Part shown: in pieces, positions 6,708 through 13,307 of the stretch
How the letters are laid out: the number at the start of each line of letters is the position of its first letter
How positions within the stretch are numbered: the first letter of the stretch is position 1
Source of the DNA: JBBTVO01 sp038063195
GTDB taxonomy: Bacteria; Patescibacteriota; Microgenomatia; Levybacterales; UBA12049
Assembly (NCBI GenBank): GCA_038063195.1
Contig: JBBTVO010000028.1
Location: 1 to 13,309, forward strand
Length of the DNA: 13,309 nucleotides
Direction of reading: 5' to 3'
Program-made: the position numbers and the translations under genes
The notes under the pieces: model-generated
Told to the model about the DNA's origin: nothing
Seen by the model: only the letters and a program-made list of their open reading frames with translations
The model's database searches: none

Positions 6708-7657
6708 AGTCATTAATTACCGGCATCTCAGGATTTGCAGGAACTTTTCTCGCAGAGCATCTAGTTTCGAAAAATTTTGAAGTTTTGGGAGTTTATCTTC
6801 AGGAAGCAAGTCTTACCAATCTGGGAAAAACAAAAGATAAAGTAAGCTTATTTAAACTCGATTTATCAGATAAAGATTCGGTATTTGATTTTATAAAACA
6901 AAATAAACCTGATTACATTTTTCACCTTGCTGCTTTGACATCACCAAGCGACAGTTTTGATGATCCATTCACTACAATACAAAACAATATAAATGCACAG
7001 CTTAATATACTTGAAGCACTTCGTAAGCTAAGCTTCTTTGACACTAAAATACTAGTGGTCTCCTCTGCAGAAATATATGGACTTATTGACAAAAAAGATT
7101 TACCAATTGATGAAAACGTAAGCTTTAAACCCACCAATCCCTACGCAGTTTCCAAGATTACTCAGGATTTTTTGGGGCTTCAATATTTTCTATCTTATAA
7201 TCTAAAAGTTATAAGAGTACGTCCTTTTAACCACATCGGCCCGCGACAAGGGGATAAATTTGTCGTCAGCGCTTTTGCAAGAAAAATTGCGGAAATTGAA
7301 AAAGGAAAAAGAGAGCCGGTTCTTACTGTAGGGAATCTTAAAAGTAAAAGAGATTTTACAGATGTTAGGGATATGGTAAAGGCTTATCTTCTTTCTCTTG
7401 AGAAAGGGACGTCTGGTGATGTTTATAATTTGGGAAGCGGAAGATCGTACGAAATCTCTGAGGTTTTAGATAAATTATTATCTTTATCAAGCGCAAAGAT
7501 TCAAGTTAAGGAAGATAAGTCGCTGCTTCGTCCTGTTGATAATCCCGAATCAGTTTGTAATTACGATAAATTCTTTAAAATAACAGGCTGGAAGCCTGAG
7601 ATCTCTCTGGATCAGACATTACGAGACACACTGGACTATTGGAGAAATATAATTTAA
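6704..7657 (+). CDS. rmd: GDP-6-deoxy-4-keto-D-mannose reductase (Rmd type)
   Basis: This 317-residue extended SDR would reduce the product of Gmd to GDP-D-rhamnose. It has TGISGFAG (6-13), HLAALTSPSDSF (74-85), SSAEIYG (120-126) and Tyr147/Lys151 in YAVSK. The signature RPFNHIGPRQGDKFVVSAFA (173-192) is followed by a K-I-A-E-I-E-K-G run, typical of Rmd rather than of fucose synthase. SKRDFTDVRDMVKAY and the LGSGRSY segment complete the sugar-binding half. The gene is followed after 11 nt by gmd, its expected partner. An alternative role as a generic NDP-4-keto-sugar reductase is possible. Confidence 0.82.
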   Translation: MKSLITGISGFAGTFLAEHLVSKNFEVLGVYLQEASLTNLGKTKDKVSLFKLDLSDKDSVFDFIKQNKPDYIFHLAALTSPSDSFDDPFTTIQNNINAQLNILEALRKLSFFDTKILVVSSAEIYGLIDKKDLPIDENVSFKPTNPYAVSKITQDFLGLQYFLSYNLKVIRVRPFNHIGPRQGDKFVVSAFARKIAEIEKGKREPVLTVGNLKSKRDFTDVRDMVKAYLLSLEKGTSGDVYNLGSGRSYEISEVLDKLLSLSSAKIQVKEDKSLLRPVDNPESVCNYDKFFKITGWKPEISLDQTLRDTLDYWRNII

Positions 7658-7668
7658 AATCAAAAAAG

Positions 7669-8643
7669 ATGACAAAAAAAGCACTTATTACGGGAATTAC
7701 CGGGCAGGACGGATCCTATCTTGCGGAATTTCTTCTCTCAAAGAGTTACAAAGTTTACGGACTTACGAGAAGAACAAGCACGATTAATTTTGAAAGAATT
7801 ACAGGAATAGAAGATAAAATTTCCTTGATTCAGGGAGACTTGCTTGACCAAAGCTCTCTTTCTTCTGCAATTCTAGAAGCAGAACCGGATGAAGTTTATA
7901 ATTTGGCAGCTCAGTCTTTTGTAAAAACATCCTGGAATCAGCCCGTATTAACAGGAGAATTTACCGCACTGGGGGTTACAAGAATTCTTGAGGCAATAAG
8001 AGTTGTCAATCCAAAAATAAAATTTTATCAAGCATCATCTTCCGAAATGTTTGGGAAAGTTACGGAAACACCTCAAAAAGAAACCACAAGATTTCATCCA
8101 AGGAGTCCTTATGGTGTGGCAAAAGCCTATGGGCATTATATAACTTTAAATTACAGGGAAAGTTACGGAATCTTTGCATGTTCAGGAATACTTTTTAATC
8201 ACGAATCTCCACGCCGTGGACTTGAGTTTGTGACCCGCAAAATAAGCCATGCAGTAGCAAGAATAAGTCTTGGCAAGCAAAAAACTCTTGAACTCGGCTC
8301 TTTAGAGCCAAAAAGAGATTGGGGGTATGCAGCTGACTATGTTGAGGCAATGTGGTTGATGCTCCAGCAAAAAGAACCTGATGATTATGTTATAGCAACC
8401 GGAGAAAATCACAGCGTCAGGGAATTTGTCGAACTCGCTTTTAAATGTGTTGGAATTTCGGATTGGAAAAAATACGTAAAGTCGGATGTAGACGTACATT
8501 TAAGACCTGCTGAAGTAGATTATCTTATTGGAGATGCCAGTAAGGCAAGAAAGGTTTTGGGGTGGAAGCCTAAAACAGATTTTAAGCAGCTGGTAGAAAT
8601 TATGGTAAATGCGGACATTGAAAGAGAAAAGGAAAGTAAATGA
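7669..8643 (+). CDS. gmd: GDP-mannose 4,6-dehydratase
   Basis: The product is 324 residues from the ATG at 7669. It converts GDP-mannose to GDP-4-keto-6-deoxymannose. Marks are TGITGQDGSYLAE (8-20), the RRTST loop (34-38) that contacts NADP, NLAAQSFVKTSW (78-89), SSSEMFG (123-129) with the acidic catalytic Glu126, and Tyr148/Lys152 in YGVAK. The hallmark LFNHESPRRGLEFVTRK (175-191) and KRDWGYAADYVEAMW follow. A TTG at 7639 would add ten residues and overlap rmd by 19 nt. The ATG is preferred because the added residues lie before the first beta strand and homologous proteins begin near MTKKALITG. The next gene starts in a 4-bp overlap. Confidence 0.93.
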   Translation: MTKKALITGITGQDGSYLAEFLLSKSYKVYGLTRRTSTINFERITGIEDKISLIQGDLLDQSSLSSAILEAEPDEVYNLAAQSFVKTSWNQPVLTGEFTALGVTRILEAIRVVNPKIKFYQASSSEMFGKVTETPQKETTRFHPRSPYGVAKAYGHYITLNYRESYGIFACSGILFNHESPRRGLEFVTRKISHAVARISLGKQKTLELGSLEPKRDWGYAADYVEAMWLMLQQKEPDDYVIATGENHSVREFVELAFKCVGISDWKKYVKSDVDVHLRPAEVDYLIGDASKARKVLGWKPKTDFKQLVEIMVNADIEREKESK

Positions 8644-9602
8644 CAGGAAAAACAGCTCTTATTGCCGGGGGAGCAGGTTTTATAGGTTCTCATCTTTGCG
8701 AAAGACTACTTAAGGAAAACTTCAAAGTAATCTGCATAGACAATTTAATAACAGGAGAAAAAGGAAATATTCAGAATTTTTCTTCAAACCCTGATTTTAC
8801 TTTCATTGAAAAAAACGTAATTGAAATTGATGGGAGTTTAGTAAAAGAAAATATTGACTACATATTTCATCTGGCATCTCCTGCCTCACCAAACAAAAAA
8901 AGCCCGCGAAGTTATATAAATTTTCCAATAGAAACACTTCTTGTTAATTCTCAGGGAACATTTAGACTGTTGGAATTGGCAAGCAATCATAATTCAAAAT
9001 TTCTGTATGCATCATCTTCTGAGATTTACGGTGATCCAGCGGTCTCTCCTCAAAAAGAAGACTACTTTGGAAATGTAAATCCCGTAGGTATAAGATCTGT
9101 GTACGATGAAGGGAAGAGATTTGGAGAAGCAATGACCATGGCTTACGTAAGGAAAAACCAAGCAGACGCAAGAATTATTAGGATTTTTAATATCTACGGA
9201 CCCAAAATGAGAGCTGATGATGGCAGAGTGGTATCGAATTTTATAAACCAGGCAATAAAAAACGAACCGCTTACTGTTTACGGAGATGGTACGCAAACCA
9301 GAAGCATATGTTTTATAAACGATCTCGTTGAGGGGTTATATCTTGCGATAACTTCTGACAAAACAAAAGGAGAAGTTTTAAATTTGGGCAACCCAGAAGA
9401 AAAAACCATATTGGAGCTTGCAAATATTATAAAGGATAAAGTTAAATCGTCCTCCCCGCTAGTCTTTGAACCTCTTCCAGAGGACGATCCCAAACAAAGA
9501 AATCCGGATATCACAAAAGCCAAAAATCTCCTGGGATGGTCTCCTAAAGTGAGTATTGACCAAGGGCTTTTAGAAACAATAGAATATTTTAGAGGCTTAT
9601 AA
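8640..9602 (+). CDS. uxs: UDP-glucuronate decarboxylase (UDP-xylose synthase type)
   Basis: This is a 320-residue extended SDR. It shows GGAGFIGSHL (10-19), HLASPASP (77-84), the SYINFPIETL stretch, SSSEIYGDP (125-133), GNVNPVGIRSVYDEGKR (144-160) with Tyr155/Lys159, RIFNIYGPKM (181-190), DDGRVVSNFI and VYGDGTQTRS. The SPASP, GDP, GNVNP and YDEGKR blocks are the known UXS signature. The enzyme oxidises, decarboxylates and re-reduces UDP-glucuronate to UDP-xylose. Its substrate is made by the UDP-glucose dehydrogenase of the same operon. The cytoplasmic form is expected, since no N-terminal membrane helix is present. The preceding AAAGGAAA near 8630 is a usable ribosome-binding site, and the following gene starts on the base after the stop codon. 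Confidence 0.92.
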   Translation: MTGKTALIAGGAGFIGSHLCERLLKENFKVICIDNLITGEKGNIQNFSSNPDFTFIEKNVIEIDGSLVKENIDYIFHLASPASPNKKSPRSYINFPIETLLVNSQGTFRLLELASNHNSKFLYASSSEIYGDPAVSPQKEDYFGNVNPVGIRSVYDEGKRFGEAMTMAYVRKNQADARIIRIFNIYGPKMRADDGRVVSNFINQAIKNEPLTVYGDGTQTRSICFINDLVEGLYLAITSDKTKGEVLNLGNPEEKTILELANIIKDKVKSSSPLVFEPLPEDDPKQRNPDITKAKNLLGWSPKVSIDQGLLETIEYFRGL

Positions 9603-10751
9603 ATGAAAGTAGTTATAATTATCCCAACTTATAATGAGAAGGGGAATATTGATAAATTAATTCCAATTCTTGAAGAAGAAATTTTTCCTCAAATTAAAAA
9701 CCACGAAATGAACATTCTGGTGGCTGATGATAATTCTCCGGATGGTACAGAAGATGAAGTGAGAAATCTAATGAAGAAATGGAAAAATTTGGAAATCAAT
9801 TCCGGTGAAAAAAGGGGTCTTGGAGCTGCATACGTTAGAGGAATGGGTCACGCAATTAAAAAAATGGATGCAGACATAATGTTTGAATTGGATGCAGATT
9901 TTCAGCATGATCCCAAAAAAATCCCTGAGTTCCTCAAAAAGATAGATGAGGGCGCAGATATGGTAGTTGGAAATAGATATAGCAATGGAGGTTCAATTCC
10001 GCAAAATTGGCCACTATCCAGGAAGATATTTTCAATCGTAGCAAATCTTTTTGTAAGGACGGTTTTCATGAAATTTTCAGTTCATGATTGGACAGGAGGA
10101 TATAGGGCGCTTAAAAAAGAAGTTTTTCTAGAAGAAAAAGAGAAGTTAACTAATTATAAGGGCTACATTTTTCAAATATCTTTTTTGCATATGGCGATAA
10201 GAGATGGATTTAGGATCGGAGAGGTACCGTTTCATTTTAGTGATAGAAATCTTGGAAAATCCAAAATAGCTCCTTTGGGATACATAATGGAAGTTTTTAA
10301 GTATGTAATTTCCGCCCGGGTAAATGAAATAATAATAAATGGAAAATTTGGAAAATTTTTGGTTGTCGGAGGGACAGGATTTGTCATAAATTGGATCGTA
10401 CTTAATCTACTTATCACATTTTTTAGCATTCCTCCTGAAATCGCAAACTTATGCGGAGCTGTGCTTGCAATTTTTTCCAATTACAATATAAATAATTTAT
10501 GGACATTTGGAGAACGCAGGGCAACAAATATAACAAGCTATTTTCTCAAAATGCTTCAATTCTATGCAACCTCTTCGTTTGGAGTCATATTTATCCAAAC
10601 CGGGACTATTTTCTTACTAGGAAAATTAATAGGACATGATAGCAGGTTTTTGGTAAATATTTATTTTATAATTGGAACCGGACTTCTTATGATGTGGAAT
10701 TTTACTGTTTACAACAAGGTTATCTGGCGCAGAAAAAAGCCCTCTAGATGA
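9603..10751 (+). CDS. Polyprenyl-phosphate sugar synthase (DPM1-like GT2) fused to a GtrA membrane domain
   Basis: The protein has 382 residues in two domains. Residues 1-245 are a family-2 glycosyltransferase of the dolichyl-phosphate mannose synthase type: PTYNEKGNI (8-16), VADDNSPDGT (40-49), the metal-binding Asp-Ala-Asp at 97-99 in ELDADFQHDP, WTGGYRAL (163-170), and the F-x-D-R-x-x-G-x-S-K motif (212-221). Residues about 248-375 are a GtrA-like domain with four predicted helices and the usual FSNYNINNLWTF (291-302) and WNFTVYNKVIW motifs. The enzyme would move a hexose from GDP-mannose or UDP-glucose to polyprenyl phosphate, and the GtrA part may help flip or anchor it. The following GT-C gene overlaps by 4 bp and is the natural user of that lipid-linked sugar. 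Confidence 0.92.
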   Translation: MKVVIIIPTYNEKGNIDKLIPILEEEIFPQIKNHEMNILVADDNSPDGTEDEVRNLMKKWKNLEINSGEKRGLGAAYVRGMGHAIKKMDADIMFELDADFQHDPKKIPEFLKKIDEGADMVVGNRYSNGGSIPQNWPLSRKIFSIVANLFVRTVFMKFSVHDWTGGYRALKKEVFLEEKEKLTNYKGYIFQISFLHMAIRDGFRIGEVPFHFSDRNLGKSKIAPLGYIMEVFKYVISARVNEIIINGKFGKFLVVGGTGFVINWIVLNLLITFFSIPPEIANLCGAVLAIFSNYNINNLWTFGERRATNITSYFLKMLQFYATSSFGVIFIQTGTIFLLGKLIGHDSRFLVNIYFIIGTGLLMMWNFTVYNKVIWRRKKPSR

Positions 10752-12346
10752 AATTTTCATTACAGAAATTCAAAGCTTTTGTTTTAAATCCAAATTTTCT
10801 AATTTTAATTATTCTTCTTATTGCAGCTTTCGTACGGCTCTATAGGATAGAAGATTATATGACATTTTTGGGAGATGAGGGCAGAGATGTTTTAATCGTT
10901 TACAACATTCTGCATGGCAAACTGACACTGCTTGGTCCCACAGCATCTGTAGGAGGATTTTTCTTAGGACCTATCTATTATTATTTCATGGCGCCGTTCT
11001 TATGGTTATTTAATTACAATCCCGTAGGACCTGCTGTAATGGTAGCATTTTTTGGGATAGCAACGGTTGGTCTTTTATATAAATTTTCTTCAGAGTTTTT
11101 CGGCAAAAGAGTTGGACTTATTGCGGCTTCCCTTTATGCAATTTCTCCTTTAGTTATTGCATATTCGCGCTCTTCATGGAATCCCAACCTTTTCCCGTTT
11201 TTTTCCCTTCTGACTCTTTACATTTTATATAAAGGTTTAAAAGAAAATAAAACAATGCTGTTTTTGATATGCGGATTTTTACTTGGAATTTCCATGCAGC
11301 TTCATTATCTTGCATTTTTTCTGGGAACAATAATTTTTGCTTATCTTTTGGGAATTAGTTTAGTTCAAACATTTCTTGGTAAAGTAAGAAACACGTTACG
11401 AGATTGTGTAAAACAAAACTTATTAATTTTTTCAGGTTTTATAATAGGTCTTTCTCCGTTTCTCGCTTTTGAAGCAAGGCATAATATCCCAAATACTTTG
11501 AGTATTTTTAAATTTATTTTCCGCTCGGGAGATACAGGTACGAGTGTTACTTTCTTTTCAAATATTTCCGATGTTTTCTTCAGACTTTTCGCGAGATTTG
11601 TAGCTAATTACCCACCTCCTGATCAGATTGCCGCGCATACTTATTCGAATACTGAAGTCTGGTACTTTTTAGCTTTATCGCTGGCATTGACGAGTTTGGT
11701 CATACTCGTCCACAAACTTATAAAAACCTTTCCTTCAAAAAATTATCAAGAAAGATTTCCGGGGTTTCTAAAATTTAGTCTTTTGACCGTCTGGCTGGTT
11801 TTGGGAGTAGGACTTTTCGGGTTTTATAAAAAAAATATTTATGACTATTATTTTGGCTTCATGTTTGTACTCCCATTTATCCTGACCGCTTATTCTTTGG
11901 ATTTCTTAGGTTCAAAAAATAAAGCTCTGAAAATAGTTTGCATAGTAAGCTTCTTAGGTTTGATAGCTATAAATCTTTACGGCATACCTTTTAAAAATCC
12001 TCCCAACAGGCAAATGAATCAAATGAGGACCGTTGCTCAATTTGTCCTTGATAAGACAGAGGGTAGGCCTTTTAACTTCGCACTTATTACAGGCGGAAAT
12101 TCAGATCATGCGTATAAGTACTTTTTTACTCTGGAAAACCATCCTCCAGTCACAATTGAAAATAAAGTGGTGGACCCTGATAGAAAAACAGTGACAGATC
12201 AACTTCTCGTAGTATGCGAACAGCCTTGCCAGCCTTTGGGGAACTCTCTTTGGGAAGTGGCGGGATTTGGAAGGGCAGAGATTGTGAGAGAGTGGGATGT
12301 AATTGTCGTCAAGGTTTACAAACTAGTTCATTATCAAGAAAAATAG
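10748..12346 (+). CDS. GT-C fold membrane glycosyltransferase (ArnT/PMT-like)
   Basis: This is a 532-residue multi-spanning protein. After the first helix (about 16-30) comes a short outside loop with G-D-E-G-R-D (42-47). Its Asp43-Glu44 pair matches the catalytic, metal-linked acid of GT-C enzymes that use polyprenyl-phosphate sugars. The FFLGPIYYYFMAPFL segment (71-85) and about ten further hydrophobic helices follow, and a soluble tail begins near residue 425. That tail holds a CEQPC pair (Cys490, Cys494) that could form a disulfide if outside the membrane. It is the last gene of the operon and lies directly after the lipid-linked sugar synthase, so it likely attaches a sugar to a surface glycan, lipid or protein. 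The acceptor cannot be told from the sequence. Confidence 0.85.
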   Translation: MKFSLQKFKAFVLNPNFLILIILLIAAFVRLYRIEDYMTFLGDEGRDVLIVYNILHGKLTLLGPTASVGGFFLGPIYYYFMAPFLWLFNYNPVGPAVMVAFFGIATVGLLYKFSSEFFGKRVGLIAASLYAISPLVIAYSRSSWNPNLFPFFSLLTLYILYKGLKENKTMLFLICGFLLGISMQLHYLAFFLGTIIFAYLLGISLVQTFLGKVRNTLRDCVKQNLLIFSGFIIGLSPFLAFEARHNIPNTLSIFKFIFRSGDTGTSVTFFSNISDVFFRLFARFVANYPPPDQIAAHTYSNTEVWYFLALSLALTSLVILVHKLIKTFPSKNYQERFPGFLKFSLLTVWLVLGVGLFGFYKKNIYDYYFGFMFVLPFILTAYSLDFLGSKNKALKIVCIVSFLGLIAINLYGIPFKNPPNRQMNQMRTVAQFVLDKTEGRPFNFALITGGNSDHAYKYFFTLENHPPVTIENKVVDPDRKTVTDQLLVVCEQPCQPLGNSLWEVAGFGRAEIVREWDVIVVKVYKLVHYQEK

Positions 12347-12374
12347 TTGACAGAAAGTTTTAAAAGATTATAAT
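12347..12374 (+). promoter_or_regulatory. Consensus sigma-70-type promoter with leaderless geometry
   Basis: A perfect TTGACA (12347-12352) and a perfect TATAAT (12369-12374) are separated by 16 nt. The -35 box begins on the base after the stop codon of the glycosyltransferase gene. Only 6 nt separate the -10 box from the ATG at 12381, so the expected start of transcription falls on the A of the ATG and leaves no room for a ribosome-binding site. Confidence 0.88.
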
Positions 12375-12380
12375 CTAATT

Positions 12381-12581
12381 ATGGAACAGCGCCCGGGTAA
12401 ACCACAAATGCCTACAGGAGAAGAATTGGCAGCGGGAATTCAAAGAAAATTTATAAGGGATGTTTTGCCTGCGTTAAGAGAGAGTGAGAGATATAGAAAT
12501 AGATCTAGAAGAGATCTTGAAAATTCTGATGTAGTTTTCTATCCACGTCCGCCAAGAAGAGTTGCTGCGTTTAAAGTTTAA
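12381..12581 (+). CDS. Small basic soluble protein of unknown function
   Basis: The frame encodes 66 residues, beginning MEQRPGKPQMPTGEELAAG and ending PRPPRRVAAFKV. I do not recognise a family. It has no signal peptide and no membrane helix. There is a short proline-rich opening, a probable amphipathic helix at about residues 14-47 with many Arg and Glu residues, and a basic, proline-containing tail. The case for a real gene is its own perfect promoter just before the ATG and an intrinsic terminator 30 nt after the stop, giving a single-gene transcript. The Arg-rich composition would fit binding to nucleic acid or ribosomes, but this is a guess. It follows the sugar operon but has no evident link to it. 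Confidence 0.65.
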   Translation: MEQRPGKPQMPTGEELAAGIQRKFIRDVLPALRESERYRNRSRRDLENSDVVFYPRPPRRVAAFKV

Positions 12582-12610
12582 ATTTTTCTATAAGTTCAAT
12601 TTACACAAAT

Positions 12611-12640
12611 AAAAAACCCCTCAAAAGAGAAGGGTTTTTT
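12611..12640. terminator. Bidirectional intrinsic terminator
   Basis: AAAAAACCC (12611-12619) pairs with GGGTTTTTT (12632-12640). Inside, CTC (12620-12622) pairs with GAG (12627-12629) around an AAAA loop, leaving two unpaired A residues. The T-run ends transcription of the 66-codon gene on the plus strand, and the A-run on the other side gives the same signal for minus-strand transcription arriving from the DUF5679 gene. This suits its position between convergent genes. Confidence 0.88.
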
Positions 12641-12654
12641 ATTTATTATCTCTG

Positions 12655-12744
12655 TTCTTGAAGAATGGATTTTTTCCACGCCCAGCCGTGGCGGGGCGAA
12701 CTCGCCACTAATGTGGCTCCGTTCCTTCGAAGGATCTTCAAGAA
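12655..12744. repeat. GC-rich stem-rich intergenic element with 10-bp terminal inverted repeats
   Basis: The 90-bp block is bounded by TTCTTGAAGA (12655-12664) and its exact complement TCTTCAAGAA (12735-12744). Inside are perfect stems: CCACG/CGTGG (12676-12680 with 12687-12691), GTGGCG/CGCCAC (12688-12693 with 12703-12708) and GCCAC/GTGGC (12704-12708 with 12713-12717). A CCTTCGAAGG palindrome lies at 12724-12733. The core 12676-12721 is about 72% G+C (33 of 46 bases by hand count) in an otherwise AT-rich window. The right arm touches the stop codon of the DUF5679 gene. It resembles REP or MITE-like elements, or a structured 3' end; copy number cannot be judged here. Confidence 0.55.
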
Positions 12745-12888
12745 TTAAGCTTTACCAATTTTATACATTCCTGTACCACAAACTGGGCATTTTCCTTTCA
12801 TTGCAGGCTTACCATTTTTCATAGTAACTGGTACTGCATTAGGATCTTCTCTCTTTGCTCTGCATTTTACACAATACATTGATGCCAT
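12745..12888 (-). CDS. DUF5679-like mini zinc-ribbon protein
   Basis: The minus strand encodes 47 residues from an ATG at 12888 to a TAA at 12747-12745. It has two Cys-x-x-Cys pairs: Cys6/Cys9 in MYCVKCRAKRE and Cys34/Cys37 in KCPVCGTGMYKIGK, joined by a VTMKNGKPAMKG linker. This matches the DUF5679 pattern, a single zinc ribbon common in bacterial metagenome lineages. A structural zinc site is expected; the biochemical function is unknown. No Shine-Dalgarno sequence lies in the 80 nt before the ATG, because a repeat array fills that space; a very strong one lies beyond the array. The gene is bracketed by a repeat on each side. Confidence 0.85.
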   Translation of the reverse strand: MASMYCVKCRAKREDPNAVPVTMKNGKPAMKGKCPVCGTGMYKIGKA

Positions 12889-12894
12889 AGGTAT

Positions 12895-12964
12895 AGCGTT
12901 TAGTTATTAGCGTTTAGCGTTTAGTTATATTCAACTCTACGCTATTGACTATTTCCTATACGCT
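12895..12964. repeat. Heptamer-phased repeat array with two oppositely oriented halves
   Basis: Ten 7-nt units can be laid end to end. The left half reads AGCGTTT, AGTTATT, AGCGTTT, AGCGTTT, AGTTATA. The right half reads TTCAACT, CTACGCT, ATTGACT, ATTTCCT, ATACGCT. The complements of the left units (AAACGCT, AATAACT, TATAACT) share the xxACGCT or xxxAACT form with the right units, so the halves are inverted copies of one unit family. Paired by position, 23 of 35 bases of the arms are complementary. Within the left half, AGCGTTTAGTTAT occurs exactly twice (12895-12907 and 12916-12928). Such short-period repeats occur between genes in several bacteria; the origin here is unknown. Confidence 0.7.
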
Positions 12965-12971
12965 GATTTAT

Positions 12972-12983
12972 TCACCTCCTTTC
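12972..12983 (-). promoter_or_regulatory. Orphan, very strong Shine-Dalgarno sequence
   Basis: On the minus strand the bases read GAAAGGAGGTGA, fully complementary to the conserved 3' end of bacterial 16S rRNA. It begins 1 nt after the stop codon of the 95-codon gene. No ATG or TTG follows at a usable distance, and the GTG within it opens only eight codons. The next real minus-strand start is the DUF5679 ATG about 84 nt further on, past the heptamer array. Confidence 0.65.
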
Positions 12984-12984
12984 A

Positions 12985-13272
12985 TCAGTAACTAATTCCA
13001 GGCAGTTTTAATACATGGAATTTCAAAATAATAAAGAGTAGTATCTGAAAAGCAATTATTGAGGCGGTGACTACTCCGGTTCTAGAAATGTCATTTATAA
13101 GATACGGATATTTGTCTATATTGCTCTTCTGTGCTTTTGGGATTTCCGTCTTTACCTCAGAGATGCTTTTGGCTGGCTGTGAAGCAAAAGGGGTGACATC
13201 TACTTTATAAGAAGTCTTACGGTGAAGATCAGATAAAATTTTATCTTTGCGAGTTTTTCTTTTTTTAGCCAT
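12985..13272 (-). CDS. Small single-helix membrane protein with a basic N-terminus, function unknown
   Basis: The 95-residue product starts MAKKRKTRKDKILSDLHRKT, a strongly basic opening. A polar Ser/Lys-rich middle (about 21-55) and a YPYLINDISRTG segment follow, and one hydrophobic helix lies at about 66-84. The positive N-terminus suggests it stays in the cytoplasm, with the short C-terminal tail outside. The layout is like that of tail-anchored or SecE-like small proteins, but the Trp-Pro motif of SecE is missing. I recognise no family with confidence. On the minus strand TAATCT (13296-13291) could be a -10 box about 18 nt before the ATG. The gene and DUF5679 share strand and may once have formed one transcript. 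Confidence 0.7.
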   Translation of the reverse strand: MAKKRKTRKDKILSDLHRKTSYKVDVTPFASQPAKSISEVKTEIPKAQKSNIDKYPYLINDISRTGVVTASIIAFQILLFIILKFHVLKLPGISY

Positions 13273-13301
13273 GTCTTCGCAATAGAGCCTAGATTACACT
13301 A

Positions 13302-13307
13302 TTGACA
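13302..13307 (+). promoter_or_regulatory. Possible -35 box of a plus-strand gene beyond the window
   Basis: A perfect TTGACA lies three bases from the right edge. The minus-strand gene starts 30 nt to the left, so a divergent plus-strand promoter would fit, but its -10 box would be outside the window. One hexamer alone is weak evidence. Confidence 0.25.

Noticed and set aside
7639..7668. Ten-residue N-terminal extension of Gmd from a TTG codon
   Set aside because: It overlaps the end of rmd and lies before the first beta strand; the ATG at 7669 fits the family start.
12655..12744. tRNA or tmRNA-like gene
   Set aside because: The stems compete with each other and do not form an acceptor, D, anticodon and T-arm layout; no TTCRA loop or CCA end in place.
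12895..12964. CRISPR array
   Set aside because: Units are 7 nt with no spacers, and no cas gene is present.
12963..12988. CTGAT/ATCAG hairpin hiding the orphan Shine-Dalgarno sequence
   Set aside because: Only 5 bp with a 16-nt loop; too weak to claim as a switch.
12985..13272. SecE
   Set aside because: One membrane helix and a basic N-terminus fit, but the conserved Trp-Pro region before the helix is absent and the N-terminus is too long and Ser-rich.
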